A stretch of DNA of 47,368 bases from Eubacterium uniforme (GCF_900167115.1 NZ_FUXZ01000017.1:1-47368); one strand, 5' to 3'; positions 1 to 8,760 are shown, counted from the first letter of the stretch. Numbers and translations are program-made. The notes: generated by a model not told the origin, from the sequence alone.

Positions 1-200
1 AGTAACTTTTCTGCATCACATCTTGGGCGACCTGTTTTGTAGCCTTTCCCTTCTACAAAGTATGGTGTTAGGTCAATGTGATCCATTACATCACAAAAAG
101 TATAAACCGGATCAGAAATATCAATTAATTTTTCGATAACCAATGGTAATTTTAGCTGACGTGCTGTATAATTATCATTGATATTTTTATTTTTTAGCAT
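1..200 (-). CDS. Transposase, N-terminal 66 residues (partial)
   Basis: The frame starts at the ATG whose complement is at 198-200 and continues past base 1. It begins MLKNKNINDNYTARQ and contains GKGYKTGRPRCDAEKLL, the DUF772-type N-terminal region of IS1182/IS5-like DDE transposases. Catalytic residues lie further on and are not visible. There is no Shine-Dalgarno site: the 13 bases before the ATG are only A and T plus one G, and a hairpin lies directly upstream. It differs from the copy at 47111 by Leu for Ile and Asp for Asn in one short stretch, plus two silent changes. The family name is inferred from a short fragment. Confidence 0.75.
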   Translation of the reverse strand, partial: MLKNKNINDNYTARQLKLPLVIEKLIDISDPVYTFCDVMDHIDLTPYFVEGKGYKTGRPRCDAEKL

Positions 201-213
201 AATTAATTATATC

Positions 214-250
214 AAAAAACGGCTATGAGCGCGAGCTCATAGCCGTTTTT
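214..250. terminator. Perfect hairpin in front of the IS transposase (left copy)
   Basis: A 16-bp perfect stem (ACGGCTATGAGC with an A run and its complement) around a 4-base loop, flanked by A and T runs, so it is a good intrinsic terminator on both strands. It lies between the IS end and the transposase start. That fits the known habit of IS elements to block transcription entering from the host side. Confidence 0.8.
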
Positions 251-335
251 CTATTAGGGGATTTTTTTTACAGCCCCTTTTGAAAATGCAAAATGACATT
301 TGAGTTGAATTTTTGTATAATTGAGAGAGTATGAA

Positions 336-363
336 TTGCTTATATTAGTAAAAATGGTATGAT
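336..363 (+). promoter_or_regulatory. Likely sigma-A promoter of the kinase-nfeD-floA-regulator operon
   Basis: TTGCTT, a 16-base spacer, then TATGAT preceded by TGG, which makes an extended -10. The predicted transcript starts about 25 bases before the TTG start at 393. It is the best candidate between the IS end and the first gene. Confidence 0.5.
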
Positions 364-392
364 TTGATTATGAAGTTTATAAGGAGGGAATT

Positions 393-1127
393 TTGGATAA
401 TAATTTCTACTTGATACTTTGTTTGATTTTAGTTGTTATATTGATAGGCTGCATATTTGTTTTAGCTAAAGTTCATTTGAAACTATTAAAAAGAAATGAG
501 ACTTTAGAAGATACCATAGTTAATCTTGGAAAGCTTAATGACAAATTACGAATGGACAGACATGATTATTTAAATCATATGCAGGTTGTATATGGATTAA
601 TGGAACTTGAAGAATATGAAGAGATGAGTTCATATCTTAATAAAATTTATAAGGAAATGTTAAAAACAGGTAAAGCAATTAAAACTTCAAAACCTGCAAT
701 AAATGCATTACTTGCAGCTAAATCATCTGAATCGGAAACAAAGGGGATAGAACTAGTTATTGAAGTTAAATCAGATTTGAAGGATATAAAAATAGAAGAT
801 TGGGAAATGTGTAAGGTACTTTCAAATTTGATTGATAATGCAGAGAAAGCATTAGATGACAGTAATAAAGATGAAAAGAAAATTTGGGTTAATATTAATG
901 AAAACAGAGAGGAATATCTTTTTGAAGTTGGAAATAATGGACCTGAAATTCCAGAGGAATTAAGAGAAAAGATTTTTAAAAAAGGATTTTCAACTAAGAA
1001 GGAAGAAGGACATGGAATGGGACTTGCGATAATTTCGCAGATCATTAACGAGCATGAGGGAATTATTAATCTTGAATCAAATCATGAAAAAACAGTATTT
1101 ACAATAAATTTAAAAAAAGGAGATTAA
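393..1127 (+). CDS. Membrane-anchored sensor histidine kinase, Spo0B/GHKL type
   Basis: This 244-residue protein has one membrane segment (about 5-26), almost no outside domain, a short coiled linker, a Spo0B-like dimerisation helix with the phospho-acceptor in RHDYLNH (His57), and a GHKL ATPase domain. The ATPase shows the N box NLIDNAEKAL, a short G1 region around NNGPEI, and a G2 motif GHGMGLAI. It starts at TTG 393, five bases after AAGGAGGG. The stop is followed one base later by nfeD, so it is the first gene of a four-gene operon. The operon ends with a LytTR regulator, its probable partner. With no sizeable extracellular domain the kinase probably reads a signal in the membrane or from a partner protein such as NfeD or FloA (inference). 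Confidence 0.88.
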   Translation: MDNNFYLILCLILVVILIGCIFVLAKVHLKLLKRNETLEDTIVNLGKLNDKLRMDRHDYLNHMQVVYGLMELEEYEEMSSYLNKIYKEMLKTGKAIKTSKPAINALLAAKSSESETKGIELVIEVKSDLKDIKIEDWEMCKVLSNLIDNAEKALDDSNKDEKKIWVNINENREEYLFEVGNNGPEIPEELREKIFKKGFSTKKEEGHGMGLAIISQIINEHEGIINLESNHEKTVFTINLKKGD

Positions 1128-1128
1128 G

Positions 1129-1611
1129 ATGGAAGCAATTCAGATTTTAGGGATAGTTGTTCTCGTAATAGGAATACTTCTTATAGGCATAGAATTTTAT
1201 ATGCCTGGCTTTGGTGTTCCGGGAATAACAGGAACGATTTGTACAGCAGCGGGTGTATACTTAACAGGTAAGGATACATCGCAAAGAATAATAGTTGGAA
1301 TAATTGCAATTGTAATTGTTGCAGTTATGTTGGTGATTAGTATTATTGTTTTTAGTTCAAAAAATTTCAAATCACCAATGAAACTTGATACTGATCTTAA
1401 AGGTAAAAATGTTTTTATTGAAGAGCAGGATATGGAATATTTAATTGGTAAGCAGGGAGTTGCAATTACAGATTTACGACCTGCAGGAAAAGGCGAATTT
1501 GATGGAGTAACATTTGATATATTCTCAGCTAATTATTTCATCAAAAAAGATACAAAACTTATAATAACAGCTATTGATAATAATAAGATAATGGTAAAGG
1601 AGGAAAAGTAA
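1129..1611 (+). CDS. NfeD-family membrane protein
   Basis: The 160-residue product has an N-terminal hairpin of membrane segments (about 5-24 and 29-47), a third at about 53-76, and a soluble C-terminal domain of about 75 residues with the beta-rich pattern of the NfeD OB fold (GKQGVAITDLRPAGKGEFDG). The motif EFYMPGFGVPGITG is typical of short NfeD proteins. NfeD proteins are partners of flotillins or SPFH proteins and are usually encoded beside them, as here. The stop codon directly abuts the floA start. The unusual part is the position inside a two-component operon. Confidence 0.9.
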   Translation: MEAIQILGIVVLVIGILLIGIEFYMPGFGVPGITGTICTAAGVYLTGKDTSQRIIVGIIAIVIVAVMLVISIIVFSSKNFKSPMKLDTDLKGKNVFIEEQDMEYLIGKQGVAITDLRPAGKGEFDGVTFDIFSANYFIKKDTKLIITAIDNNKIMVKEEK

Positions 1612-2601
1612 ATGGATATTAGCGCACCAATTATAATAGCGGCATTAATAGTATTTTTCATATTAGTATTTATATCAGTAATTCCGGTAGGAATGTGGAT
1701 TTCAGCAGTAGCTAGTGGAGTTAAGATTGGTATCTTCTCACTTGTTGGTATGAAACTTCGTAGAGTAAGACCAGAGAGTATTGTTAGACCTATGATTAAG
1801 GCTACAAAAGCTGGTTTATCAGTTAAAATAAATGAACTTGAAGCTCATTATCTTGCAGGTGGTAATGTTGATAGTGTTGTTAATGCACTTATCGCTGCAG
1901 AAAGAGCAGGAATTAATTTATCATTTGAACAGGCTTCAGCAATTGATCTTGCTGGACGTGATGTTTTTGAAGCTGTAAAGATGAGCGTAACACCAAAGGT
2001 TATTGAAACACCACAGATTGCAGCAGTTGCAAAAGATGGTATTGAACTTTTAGTTAAGGCTCGTGTAACAGTTAGAACAAACATTAATCAGTTAATTGGT
2101 GGTGCTGGTGAATCAACAGTACTTGCCAGAGTTGGTGAAGGTATTGTAACAACAGTTGGTTCAGCAAATACTCACAGTAGCGTTCTTGAAAATCCAGATG
2201 ATATTTCTAAGGTGGTTCTTGAAAAAGGTCTTGATTCTGGTACAGCTTATGAAATTATTTCAATTGATATTGCAGATATTGATATCGGAAGAAATATTGG
2301 TGCTAATCTTCAGAGTTTACAGGCTGAAGCTAATACAAAGATTGCTCAGGCTAAGGCAGAAGAAAGAAGAGCAATGGCTGTTGCTCTTGAACAGGAAATG
2401 AAGGCTGAAGTAGTTAAGGCTAAAGCGGAAGTAGTTAAAGCAGAAGCAGAAGTACCTAAGGCACTTTCACAGGCTTTAGCATCGGGTAACATGGGAGCAA
2501 TTGATTATTATAAACTCCAGAATGTTCAGGCTGATACAAAGATGAAGAATGACATTGGAAATGGTGTTATGGAATTTGTAGATAATAAAAAAGAAAAATA
2601 A
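1612..2601 (+). CDS. floA: Flotillin-like protein FloA
   Basis: FloA is a membrane scaffold that forms functional membrane microdomains. The 329-residue product has an N-terminal hydrophobic hairpin (about 6-45), then the SPFH/band-7 domain, then an Ala/Glu/Lys-rich coiled coil (about 235-290: [18 protein letters not shown] and repeats of VVKAKAE). The conserved [20 protein letters not shown] and [12 protein letters not shown] blocks identify the FloA (YqfA) subfamily, and the length is normal for it. It starts at ATG 1612 with AAGGAGG in the end of nfeD. The nfeD-floA pair is standard in Firmicutes; the flanking kinase and regulator genes are not. Confidence 0.95.
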   Translation: MDISAPIIIAALIVFFILVFISVIPVGMWISAVASGVKIGIFSLVGMKLRRVRPESIVRPMIKATKAGLSVKINELEAHYLAGGNVDSVVNALIAAERAGINLSFEQASAIDLAGRDVFEAVKMSVTPKVIETPQIAAVAKDGIELLVKARVTVRTNINQLIGGAGESTVLARVGEGIVTTVGSANTHSSVLENPDDISKVVLEKGLDSGTAYEIISIDIADIDIGRNIGANLQSLQAEANTKIAQAKAEERRAMAVALEQEMKAEVVKAKAEVVKAEAEVPKALSQALASGNMGAIDYYKLQNVQADTKMKNDIGNGVMEFVDNKKEK

Positions 2602-2620
2602 AACTTGGAAGGGATAAGTC

Positions 2621-3343
2621 ATGATTAATGTAATGGTAGTGGAAGATGAGGAACAGATTCGTAAGATTCTTCAAAAGATGATAGAAAAGAATGAAGGTTG
2701 TAAGGTGGTATCTGCGTGTGAAAGCTTCGCAACAGCTATCAGTGATTTTATGAAATTACGTCCAGATGTTGTTTTTATGGATATGGATCTTAATGGAGAA
2801 AGTGGTCTTGATTGTGCAAAAGCCATTACAGAGGTTGATCCAAAAGTTAAAATAGTATTTGCTACGGCCCATAGTGAGTACATGGCAAATGCATTTGAAA
2901 TATATGCTTTTGATTACTTGGTTAAGCCATTTAACATGGAACGTATAGCTAATACTTTAGATAGAATTAAAAGCATGTCGGATGTTAAGGAGTCTTCTGG
3001 AAAATCAGAGACGGCGCATGATAAATTAATTATCAAGGGTAAGGAAGAAATCAATCTTGTTGATACAAATGACATCATTATGGTTGAACGAGTTGATGGA
3101 ATGTCTAGAATAGTTACATCAGATGAAATCTTTTTAACTACGCAGTCTCTTGCGGCTCTTGAGGAAAAGTTAAATCCTGATAAATTTATCAGAAGCCATA
3201 AGTCATATATTATTAGGGTTGATGCAATTAAGAAGTTAGAGGTATACGGTAGATGGACATATAATGTTATGTTTAAGAATACTGATGAAACAGCACTTAT
3301 GACATCGGCTAAATATGATGAAATAAAACATGTTTTTGGATAA
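2621..3343 (+). CDS. LytTR-family response regulator
   Basis: This 240-residue regulator has a receiver domain (1-120) with acidic pocket Glu8/Asp9, phospho-acceptor Asp54 in FMDMD, and the switch Lys in YLVKPF. A LytTR DNA-binding domain follows (about 133-238; FIRSHKSYIIRVDAI is the diagnostic block). It ends the operon that begins with the kinase at 393, 19 bases after floA and before a clear terminator. LytTR regulators are usually paired with GHKL kinases, so the kinase at 393 is the likely donor. The target genes are not obvious; autoregulation of the flotillin operon is possible but untested. Confidence 0.92.
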   Translation: MINVMVVEDEEQIRKILQKMIEKNEGCKVVSACESFATAISDFMKLRPDVVFMDMDLNGESGLDCAKAITEVDPKVKIVFATAHSEYMANAFEIYAFDYLVKPFNMERIANTLDRIKSMSDVKESSGKSETAHDKLIIKGKEEINLVDTNDIIMVERVDGMSRIVTSDEIFLTTQSLAALEEKLNPDKFIRSHKSYIIRVDAIKKLEVYGRWTYNVMFKNTDETALMTSAKYDEIKHVFG

Positions 3344-3356
3344 AAAATTGAGATAT

Positions 3357-3386
3357 AAAAAGGCGCATTAAGCGTCTTTTTATTTT
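3357..3386 (+). terminator. Intrinsic terminator of the floA operon
   Basis: Stem AAAAAGGCGC/GCGTCTTTTT with one G-T pair, a 5-base loop and a T run, 14 bases after the regulator stop. Confidence 0.85.
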
Positions 3387-3547
3387 GCCTAAATATGCTT
3401 TGACATTTTTATTACATTTTTCTAGCAAATACTTGGTTATTTTTTTATGTGCTGATGATATTATTGTATTGTGGTAAAATAATAAAAGTGAAAGAATTAT
3501 TTGCCAATGAGTATAAGTGATTTGAGTAAGTATGTTTGGAGGATAGT

Positions 3548-4255
3548 ATGAAGAAATTAATATATGCAGCTGATGATGAAAAAGATTTAAGAGATGTTAT
3601 GGAAGGTTTTTTACTTAATGCAGGTTTTGAAGTAAAGACATTTCCAACAGGTGATGAATTATATGAAGAATTTCGTAAGAAGGAACCAGACCTTGTAATC
3701 CTTGATATTATGATGCCAGGTACAGATGGTCTTACAATTTGTAAAAAAATTCGTGAGATTTCAAACGTTCCTGTTATTATTCTTACAGCTAAAGAAGGTG
3801 AAGTTGATTATATTAGAGGATTTATGCTTGGCGGGGATGATTATCTTATTAAGCCATTTTCACCTGCACTTTTAGTAGTTAGAATCAATGCGTTACTAAG
3901 AAGAGCAGAGATGTCTAATGGTGTTAAGGATAATAATGATAAGAGTGTTATTGAATTTGGAGATTTGAAATTTAGTGATGCGGAACATACTATATGCTGC
4001 AATGGTAAAGATTTGGGATTTTCAATGACTGAGTTTTCTTTACTTAAATGCTTGTTGCAGGATGCAGGAACAGCTTGCTCAAGAGATAAACTGTTAGATG
4101 AAGTTTGGGGAATTGATTCTGAGGATATTGAATCAAGGGTTACAGATGAAACAGTAAGAAGAATTAGACATAAATTAAAGGATGCAAAGAGTAGAGTGAA
4201 GATAAAAGCAGTATGGGGATATGGATATAAGTTAGAGGATGGAGATCATGAATAG
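3548..4255 (+). CDS. OmpR/PhoB-family response regulator without a partner kinase
   Basis: The 235-residue protein has a receiver domain with Asp9/Asp10, phospho-acceptor Asp53 (VILDIMMPG) and YLIKPF, then a winged-helix DNA-binding domain (about 132-233: MTEFSLLKCLL, RVTDETVRRIRHKL, WGYGYKL). The start is ATG 3548, five bases after GGAGG; an in-frame TTG at 3536 lies before that ribosome site and is not used. Regulators of this VanR/PhoB type are normally followed by an overlapping kinase gene. Here only a tiny remnant overlaps the stop, then a terminator. It is therefore an orphan, or it takes phosphate from another kinase. Confidence 0.92.
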   Translation: MKKLIYAADDEKDLRDVMEGFLLNAGFEVKTFPTGDELYEEFRKKEPDLVILDIMMPGTDGLTICKKIREISNVPVIILTAKEGEVDYIRGFMLGGDDYLIKPFSPALLVVRINALLRRAEMSNGVKDNNDKSVIEFGDLKFSDAEHTICCNGKDLGFSMTEFSLLKCLLQDAGTACSRDKLLDEVWGIDSEDIESRVTDETVRRIRHKLKDAKSRVKIKAVWGYGYKLEDGDHE

Positions 4256-4295
4256 AATTAAGGTTATAATTATATTATTTCTTATAAGTGTATAA
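4248..4295 (+). pseudogene. Probable remnant of a sensor kinase gene (15 codons)
   Basis: An ATG overlaps the regulator stop (ATGAATAG), the usual coupling for a downstream kinase. The frame reads MNRIKVIIILFLISV and then stops. This looks like the charged start and first membrane helix of a kinase, cut off. A terminator begins 10 bases later. The translation and overlap are seen; that it is what remains of a deleted kinase is inferred. Confidence 0.5.
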
Positions 4296-4305
4296 ATTAA
4301 ACAAG

Positions 4306-4346
4306 AAAGCCTATCTATTTTGCATAAGTAGATGGGCTTTTTTTTG
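4306..4346 (+). terminator. Intrinsic terminator after the orphan regulator
   Basis: A stem of about 14 bp with G-T pairs (AAAGCCTATCTA against TAGATGGGCTTT), a 5-base loop and a run of nine T. Confidence 0.9.
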
Positions 4347-4370
4347 GTAGATATGTTGATGGGCTTTGTC

Positions 4371-4399
4371 TTGACACTACTTTTGCGTTATTCTATAAT
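4371..4399 (+). promoter_or_regulatory. Perfect consensus sigma-A promoter of the sugar-sensing operon
   Basis: TTGACA at 4371-4376, exactly 17 bases, then TATAAT at 4394-4399. The transcript would start near 4406, about 70 bases before the TTG start at 4479. A perfect consensus suggests that the sensor operon is always made. Confidence 0.85.
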
Positions 4400-4478
4400 T
4401 TTAAGAGGTTGATTATAGGATTTAAAGTGGATTTTTATGCGATAAAAATATAAATCAAACTAACTTTGAGGTGTTAAG

Positions 4479-5618
4479 TTGAATAAGCAGGATAATAATA
4501 AAAGTACAATAGATATGGAAAAGCATAATGAAAAACACAAAAGAGTACTGCGAGACAAACTTTTTGTATGGATGACAGTTGTATTTGGTGTGGCGTTAGG
4601 TCTTATTATTATTAGTAGTATTGTATTTTTTAAACAAAGAATTAGAAAAACAGAAGAGTTTTTAAGTAAAGATAAGATTAATACATATGATAAATATTAT
4701 GTTATGATAGCGAATAACATGGAAGAAGACATAAGAAACAGTATATATGAAAGTGCTCTTAAAACTGCAAAAGAGAATGATGCTTATGTTGATCTTTTAG
4801 GAAGTAATCTAGATGAAGAGTATCGTGTTGAAGACTTATTAAAGATGGCAATTAACATGGGTGTTGATGGTATTATTTTAGAGGGTGATAATACAGAAGA
4901 AGTTAATGAACTTGCAAAGGAAGCAAACGAAAGAAATATACCAATCGTTACAATTTGTGAAGATATAGCGGATGAAGAGAATAGAAAGAGTTATATCGGT
5001 ATAAATAAATATGAGCTAGGAAGAGAGTATGGAAAGCAGTTATGTGAGTATGTGGCTGAAAACAAACTTAATAATTGCGATGTAAGAGTGATTTTTAATG
5101 AAACACAGATGAATAGCCAGGATGCTATAATTTCTGGTATTAATAGTAGAATTAAAGATGATCAAAAAGATAGTATTATAAAGATAGAAAGTAAAATAAT
5201 TGAGAATATTGTAGAATACTTAGCAGAAGAACAGATTAATGATATGTTTATTCCTCATGTTGAGAATGGAAAAGATGGTAGTGGATTTAAGTTACCTGAT
5301 GTTGTAGTGTGTTTGACTGAAAAGAATACAATATGTGCGTATCAGGCTGTGGTTAATTCAACAAACACTGATAAAGTAAAAGTGTTAGGATATTATATTA
5401 CACCGGAGATTAAAGAAGCTATATCTTATAATAATATTATGTCGACAGTTTTGATTGATACTGAAGAAGTAGGATATGATGCTGTTGAGGCACTGACTGA
5501 ATTATATTTAGCAGGTAATGTTAGTGATATTTACTCAGTTGGTACAAAAACCGTTACAAGAGAAAATTTAGCCACATTTGATATGGAAGGAGTCGTAGTT
5601 GAAGAAGAATCTAAGTAG
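4479..5618 (+). CDS. Membrane-anchored sugar-binding-like sensor protein
   Basis: The 379-residue protein has a cytoplasmic tail of about 27 residues, one membrane helix (about 28-51) and an outside domain of the periplasmic-binding-protein type I fold (Peripla_BP_4; YYVMIANNMEEDIRNSIYES, GVDGIILEGD, NIPIVTICED, YIGINKYELGREYG). There is no lipobox cysteine, so it is tethered by its helix and is not a transporter lipoprotein. It starts at TTG 4479 behind GAGGTG, and its end overlaps the kinase gene by 20 bases, so the two are translationally coupled. The role is inferred to be sugar sensing for the kinase, like XylFII for LytS in Clostridium beijerinckii. The sugar cannot be read from the sequence. 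Confidence 0.8.
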   Translation: MNKQDNNKSTIDMEKHNEKHKRVLRDKLFVWMTVVFGVALGLIIISSIVFFKQRIRKTEEFLSKDKINTYDKYYVMIANNMEEDIRNSIYESALKTAKENDAYVDLLGSNLDEEYRVEDLLKMAINMGVDGIILEGDNTEEVNELAKEANERNIPIVTICEDIADEENRKSYIGINKYELGREYGKQLCEYVAENKLNNCDVRVIFNETQMNSQDAIISGINSRIKDDQKDSIIKIESKIIENIVEYLAEEQINDMFIPHVENGKDGSGFKLPDVVVCLTEKNTICAYQAVVNSTNTDKVKVLGYYITPEIKEAISYNNIMSTVLIDTEEVGYDAVEALTELYLAGNVSDIYSVGTKTVTRENLATFDMEGVVVEEESK

Positions 5619-7173
5619 CAAGTTTAAAGATGCTTCCATACGTGTTAAATTTACTTTTATGGTTATAGGCACGTTGGTTGTCATGTTTTTAGTTAGTATT
5701 TACATGTATTACAATATTAATCGTTTATCAAAACAGATAGATGATATTTATGCAGGTAACGTTAAACTTAATAATCTTGAAGATGCGCTAAATAATGTAC
5801 AACTTAGTCTTACAGAGTATTTAAATACTAGACGAATAGATAAGAAAAGAGAACATGAAGAGAGTGTTATTGATTATCAGAATTTGGTTGATCAACTTAA
5901 TGAAGATATTACAGATAGTAAGTTTTTCTTAATGGAAAGAAATATTAAAGAGTTATCTGATTATTACCTTCCAATTACAGAAAAGACTAGGCAGCTTAAA
6001 GATGAAAGTGTAAGACAGAAAAGTAAAGTTGAAAGTTATAGAAGAGTTTATGATGAGGCTGATAAAACATATAGATATATTAGAGCTCACATAACTAGTC
6101 TTAATGGTCAGCTTTTTAGAGATAATGAAGTTACGTATGAAGCACTATCATCAGCCATTCGATTTCTAGAAATTTCGAGTGTGTTGATTTTTATGATATT
6201 AGCGATTTTTGATGTATTTGTTGTATTATTAATCACAAGAAATATAACAAGACCTTTACATGAACTTGCTAGAGCAGCGGATAAAGTTTCAGAAGGTAAA
6301 CTTGATGAAACTGGAGTTGTTAATGTATATGCAAGGGATGAAGTGGGTGTAGTTACGGAGGCATTTAATCAAATGGTTAGTAGCATTCCGATGTATCTTG
6401 ATAGATTAAAAGACAGTATGGAAAAAGAACGCGAGTTAGTAGAGAAAGAACTTATGATGGAAGCTAATCTTAAAGAAGCACATTTAAAGGTTTTACAGGC
6501 TCAGATTAATCCGCATTTTCTTTTTAATACGTTAAACGCAGGTGCACAGCTTGCTATGCTTGAAAAATCTGATAGAACTTATGAATATATACAGAATGTT
6601 GCAGATTTTTATAGATATAACATATCTGCAAGTGATGAGGTTAAGCTTGCTGACGAACTAAGAATAGTAGATACGTACATTTTTATTTTGAATGTTCGTT
6701 TCTCTGGAGAAATTAATTATTGTAAAGAGATAGAGAACGAAGAATACTTAAATGTTAAGTTGCCTTGTATGGTATTACAACCTATTGTTGAAAACTGCAT
6801 TAATCACGGTGTTAGAGATATAGAACGAGAGAAATACATATATCTTTCAATTTATGAAGAAGATGGTTATGTTTGCATAAATATTGGTGATAATGGTGTA
6901 GGAATTGAACAAAGTGTAATAGATAACCTTTTAAGTGGTAAAGGCGAAAACATTGAAGATGAAGCAAATGCTGTTATAAAAGAAACAGATTCCGCATATG
7001 AAAAAGTCAAGAAAGAAGATAAAAAAGGCAATGGTTTGGGGCTTAGAAATGTTATTGAAAGACTTGATTTATATTTCAATGGGAAGAGTAAGTTTGAAAT
7101 ATATAGTAATGGAAAAGATCAAGGAACTGAATTTGTTATAAGAATTCCTTGTGAAGATAAGGTGGATGAATAA
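5599..7173 (+). CDS. YesM/LytS-type sensor histidine kinase
   Basis: This 524-residue kinase has membrane helices at about 17-39 and 191-213 around an extracellular helical domain of about 150 residues. HAMP (about 214-268) and the His_kinase block follow, with His306 in AQINPHFLFNTLN, then a HATPase domain with N box VENCINHGV, G1 DNGVGI and G2 GNGLGLRNV. The TTG start at 5599 has GGAAGGAG about seven bases upstream. It is followed without a gap by the regulator at 7174. The extracellular part has no recognisable ligand fold, so signal detection probably depends on the anchored binding proteins encoded on either side. Confidence 0.92.
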   Translation: MKKNLSSKFKDASIRVKFTFMVIGTLVVMFLVSIYMYYNINRLSKQIDDIYAGNVKLNNLEDALNNVQLSLTEYLNTRRIDKKREHEESVIDYQNLVDQLNEDITDSKFFLMERNIKELSDYYLPITEKTRQLKDESVRQKSKVESYRRVYDEADKTYRYIRAHITSLNGQLFRDNEVTYEALSSAIRFLEISSVLIFMILAIFDVFVVLLITRNITRPLHELARAADKVSEGKLDETGVVNVYARDEVGVVTEAFNQMVSSIPMYLDRLKDSMEKERELVEKELMMEANLKEAHLKVLQAQINPHFLFNTLNAGAQLAMLEKSDRTYEYIQNVADFYRYNISASDEVKLADELRIVDTYIFILNVRFSGEINYCKEIENEEYLNVKLPCMVLQPIVENCINHGVRDIEREKYIYLSIYEEDGYVCINIGDNGVGIEQSVIDNLLSGKGENIEDEANAVIKETDSAYEKVKKEDKKGNGLGLRNVIERLDLYFNGKSKFEIYSNGKDQGTEFVIRIPCEDKVDE

Positions 7174-8760
7174 ATGTATAGAATTATGTTGGCAGATGAT
7201 GAGGGAATAGTAATAGATTCGTTTACGTATTTGCTGGAGGAAGAATTTGGTGATGACGTTATAATTGAATCGGGAAAAACTGGTAGAAGTGTTATAGAAC
7301 TTGCTGAAAGATTTAGACCTGATATTGCTATTATGGATATTAGAATGCCTGGTATTAATGGTATTGATGCCATAAGAGAAATCAGAAAGAGAAATTCTCA
7401 AGTAGTTTTCATAGTTGCTTCTGCATATGATAAATTTGATTATGCTAAAGAGGCAATCAATCTTGGTGTAATGGATTATTTAAATAAGCCAGTTGAAAAA
7501 AACCAGTTTATTGAAACGGTTAAAAAGGCCATGGAAATCATTGATAGAGACAGAGAAAAACGAACCATGGAACTTGAAACAAAGGAAAAACTTGAAACAG
7601 TTGTACCTATTATTGAAAGCGGATTGATTTATAATTTGCTATTCCAGGATTTCTTCAAGGATGATCTTGTAAGTTTTAATAAGTTGCTTGAGATTGATGA
7701 AAAATATGGATACATGATTGTTCTTTTATTTGGTGATGATCAGCAGGGAAATCAAATGACTAATGCAATTGGTACATCTGTAAAAGTACAAAACTATATA
7801 AGAGATTTGCGAGATATAGTAAAAGGTTATACAGGAGGGATAGTAGGTCCTGTTATGGCTAATAAAATCGCAGTATTTGTTCCTACGGAGAAAACAGAAT
7901 TTGAATATAATGAAAGAATAAATTTAATTGAAACCGCAAGACTCATGGTAAGAAGACTTAATAGAGAGTTTGATATTAAATTTAGAGCAGGCATAGGTAC
8001 TATAAAACCATTAGATAAGATGGTTTCATCGTATAATGAAGGTGTTGACGGGTTAACTATGTCATCTGATTCGGTTATTCACGCTGACGATTTGGCTATT
8101 GGTTGTGGATATGAAGAAGATTATCCTATTGACACTGAGAACAATCTTATTGAGGGTGTTAGAAGGGGTGACCTTAATATGGCGATTAATGCTGCTGGTC
8201 AGTTCTTTGACTGGATGGTTGAAAATTATAATGATTATGATTCTGACATAAAGGTTAAGACATTGGAATTTGTTATATGGGCTGAACATCTAGGTTATTC
8301 TAAGGGTGGTAAAACTTATAGATTTAGATCTAGAGAAGATTATTTACCATACATTAATTCTGTTAAGGATTATGATGAACTTAGAAGTTGGTTTATTGAT
8401 AAAATTTCTGAAGCTTGCCAGAACGTTATGTTCAGAAAGGAAGCACAATCTACAGGTATAATAGATAAGGCTAAAGAATACATATATGCTAACTTTAAAA
8501 AGGATATATCTTTAGATGATGTATCACGAGAGGTTGACATTAGTCCGTATTACTTTAGTAAGATTTTCAAAAAGGAAACAGGAGAAAACTTTATTGAATA
8601 TTTGACTAATATTCGTATTGAGAAGGCAAAGGAATTACTTGAAAATACTGATATGAGCATGAAGGAAATATGCTTAGAAGTTGGATATTCTAATCCAAAT
8701 TATTTCAGTAGATCGTTTAAAAAGAATGTTGGTGTTACACCAACGGAGTATAAAGGCTAA
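7174..8760 (+). CDS. YesN-type response regulator with AraC DNA-binding domain
   Basis: The 528-residue protein starts with a receiver domain (Asp8/Asp9, phospho-acceptor Asp55 in AIMDIRMPG, YLNKPVEK). A central region of about 270 residues is typical of long YesN proteins, and the C terminus is an AraC HTH pair (about 430-527: ISLDDVSREVDISPYYFSKIFKK and MKEICLEVGYSNPNYFSRSFKK). Its ATG follows the kinase stop directly. It probably activates the xylF promoter near 10031 and perhaps its own operon; that target is inferred from gene order and from the XylFII-LytS-YesN precedent. Confidence 0.93.
   Translation: MYRIMLADDEGIVIDSFTYLLEEEFGDDVIIESGKTGRSVIELAERFRPDIAIMDIRMPGINGIDAIREIRKRNSQVVFIVASAYDKFDYAKEAINLGVMDYLNKPVEKNQFIETVKKAMEIIDRDREKRTMELETKEKLETVVPIIESGLIYNLLFQDFFKDDLVSFNKLLEIDEKYGYMIVLLFGDDQQGNQMTNAIGTSVKVQNYIRDLRDIVKGYTGGIVGPVMANKIAVFVPTEKTEFEYNERINLIETARLMVRRLNREFDIKFRAGIGTIKPLDKMVSSYNEGVDGLTMSSDSVIHADDLAIGCGYEEDYPIDTENNLIEGVRRGDLNMAINAAGQFFDWMVENYNDYDSDIKVKTLEFVIWAEHLGYSKGGKTYRFRSREDYLPYINSVKDYDELRSWFIDKISEACQNVMFRKEAQSTGIIDKAKEYIYANFKKDISLDDVSREVDISPYYFSKIFKKETGENFIEYLTNIRIEKAKELLENTDMSMKEICLEVGYSNPNYFSRSFKKNVGVTPTEYKG

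Larger units (their letters stand above)
1..281 (-). mobile_element. Insertion sequence, left copy (5' part, IS1182-like), running off the window
   Basis: The reverse complement of this stretch matches the right end of the window (47031-47368) almost base for base. The visible part holds one IS end, an outward-reading transposase start and a strong hairpin between them. The IS end starts GGGGCTG when read on the minus strand, near position 277-281. The shared sequence stops at about 281, which gives the boundary to within a few bases. Over the 200 coding bases the copies differ at four positions that I can see. The other IS end lies outside the window, so a target duplication cannot be checked. 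Confidence 0.85.

Noticed and set aside
647-1045. Long open frame on the minus strand inside the first kinase gene
   Set aside because: It is the mirror of a clear kinase frame, Ser/Leu/Phe-rich as expected for the opposite strand, and has no ribosome site. Other opposite-strand frames in the window were rejected for the same reason.
7069-7401. Minus-strand open frames over the kinase-regulator junction
   Set aside because: Both flanking plus-strand genes have full domain evidence here; the minus frames have no ribosome site or domain.
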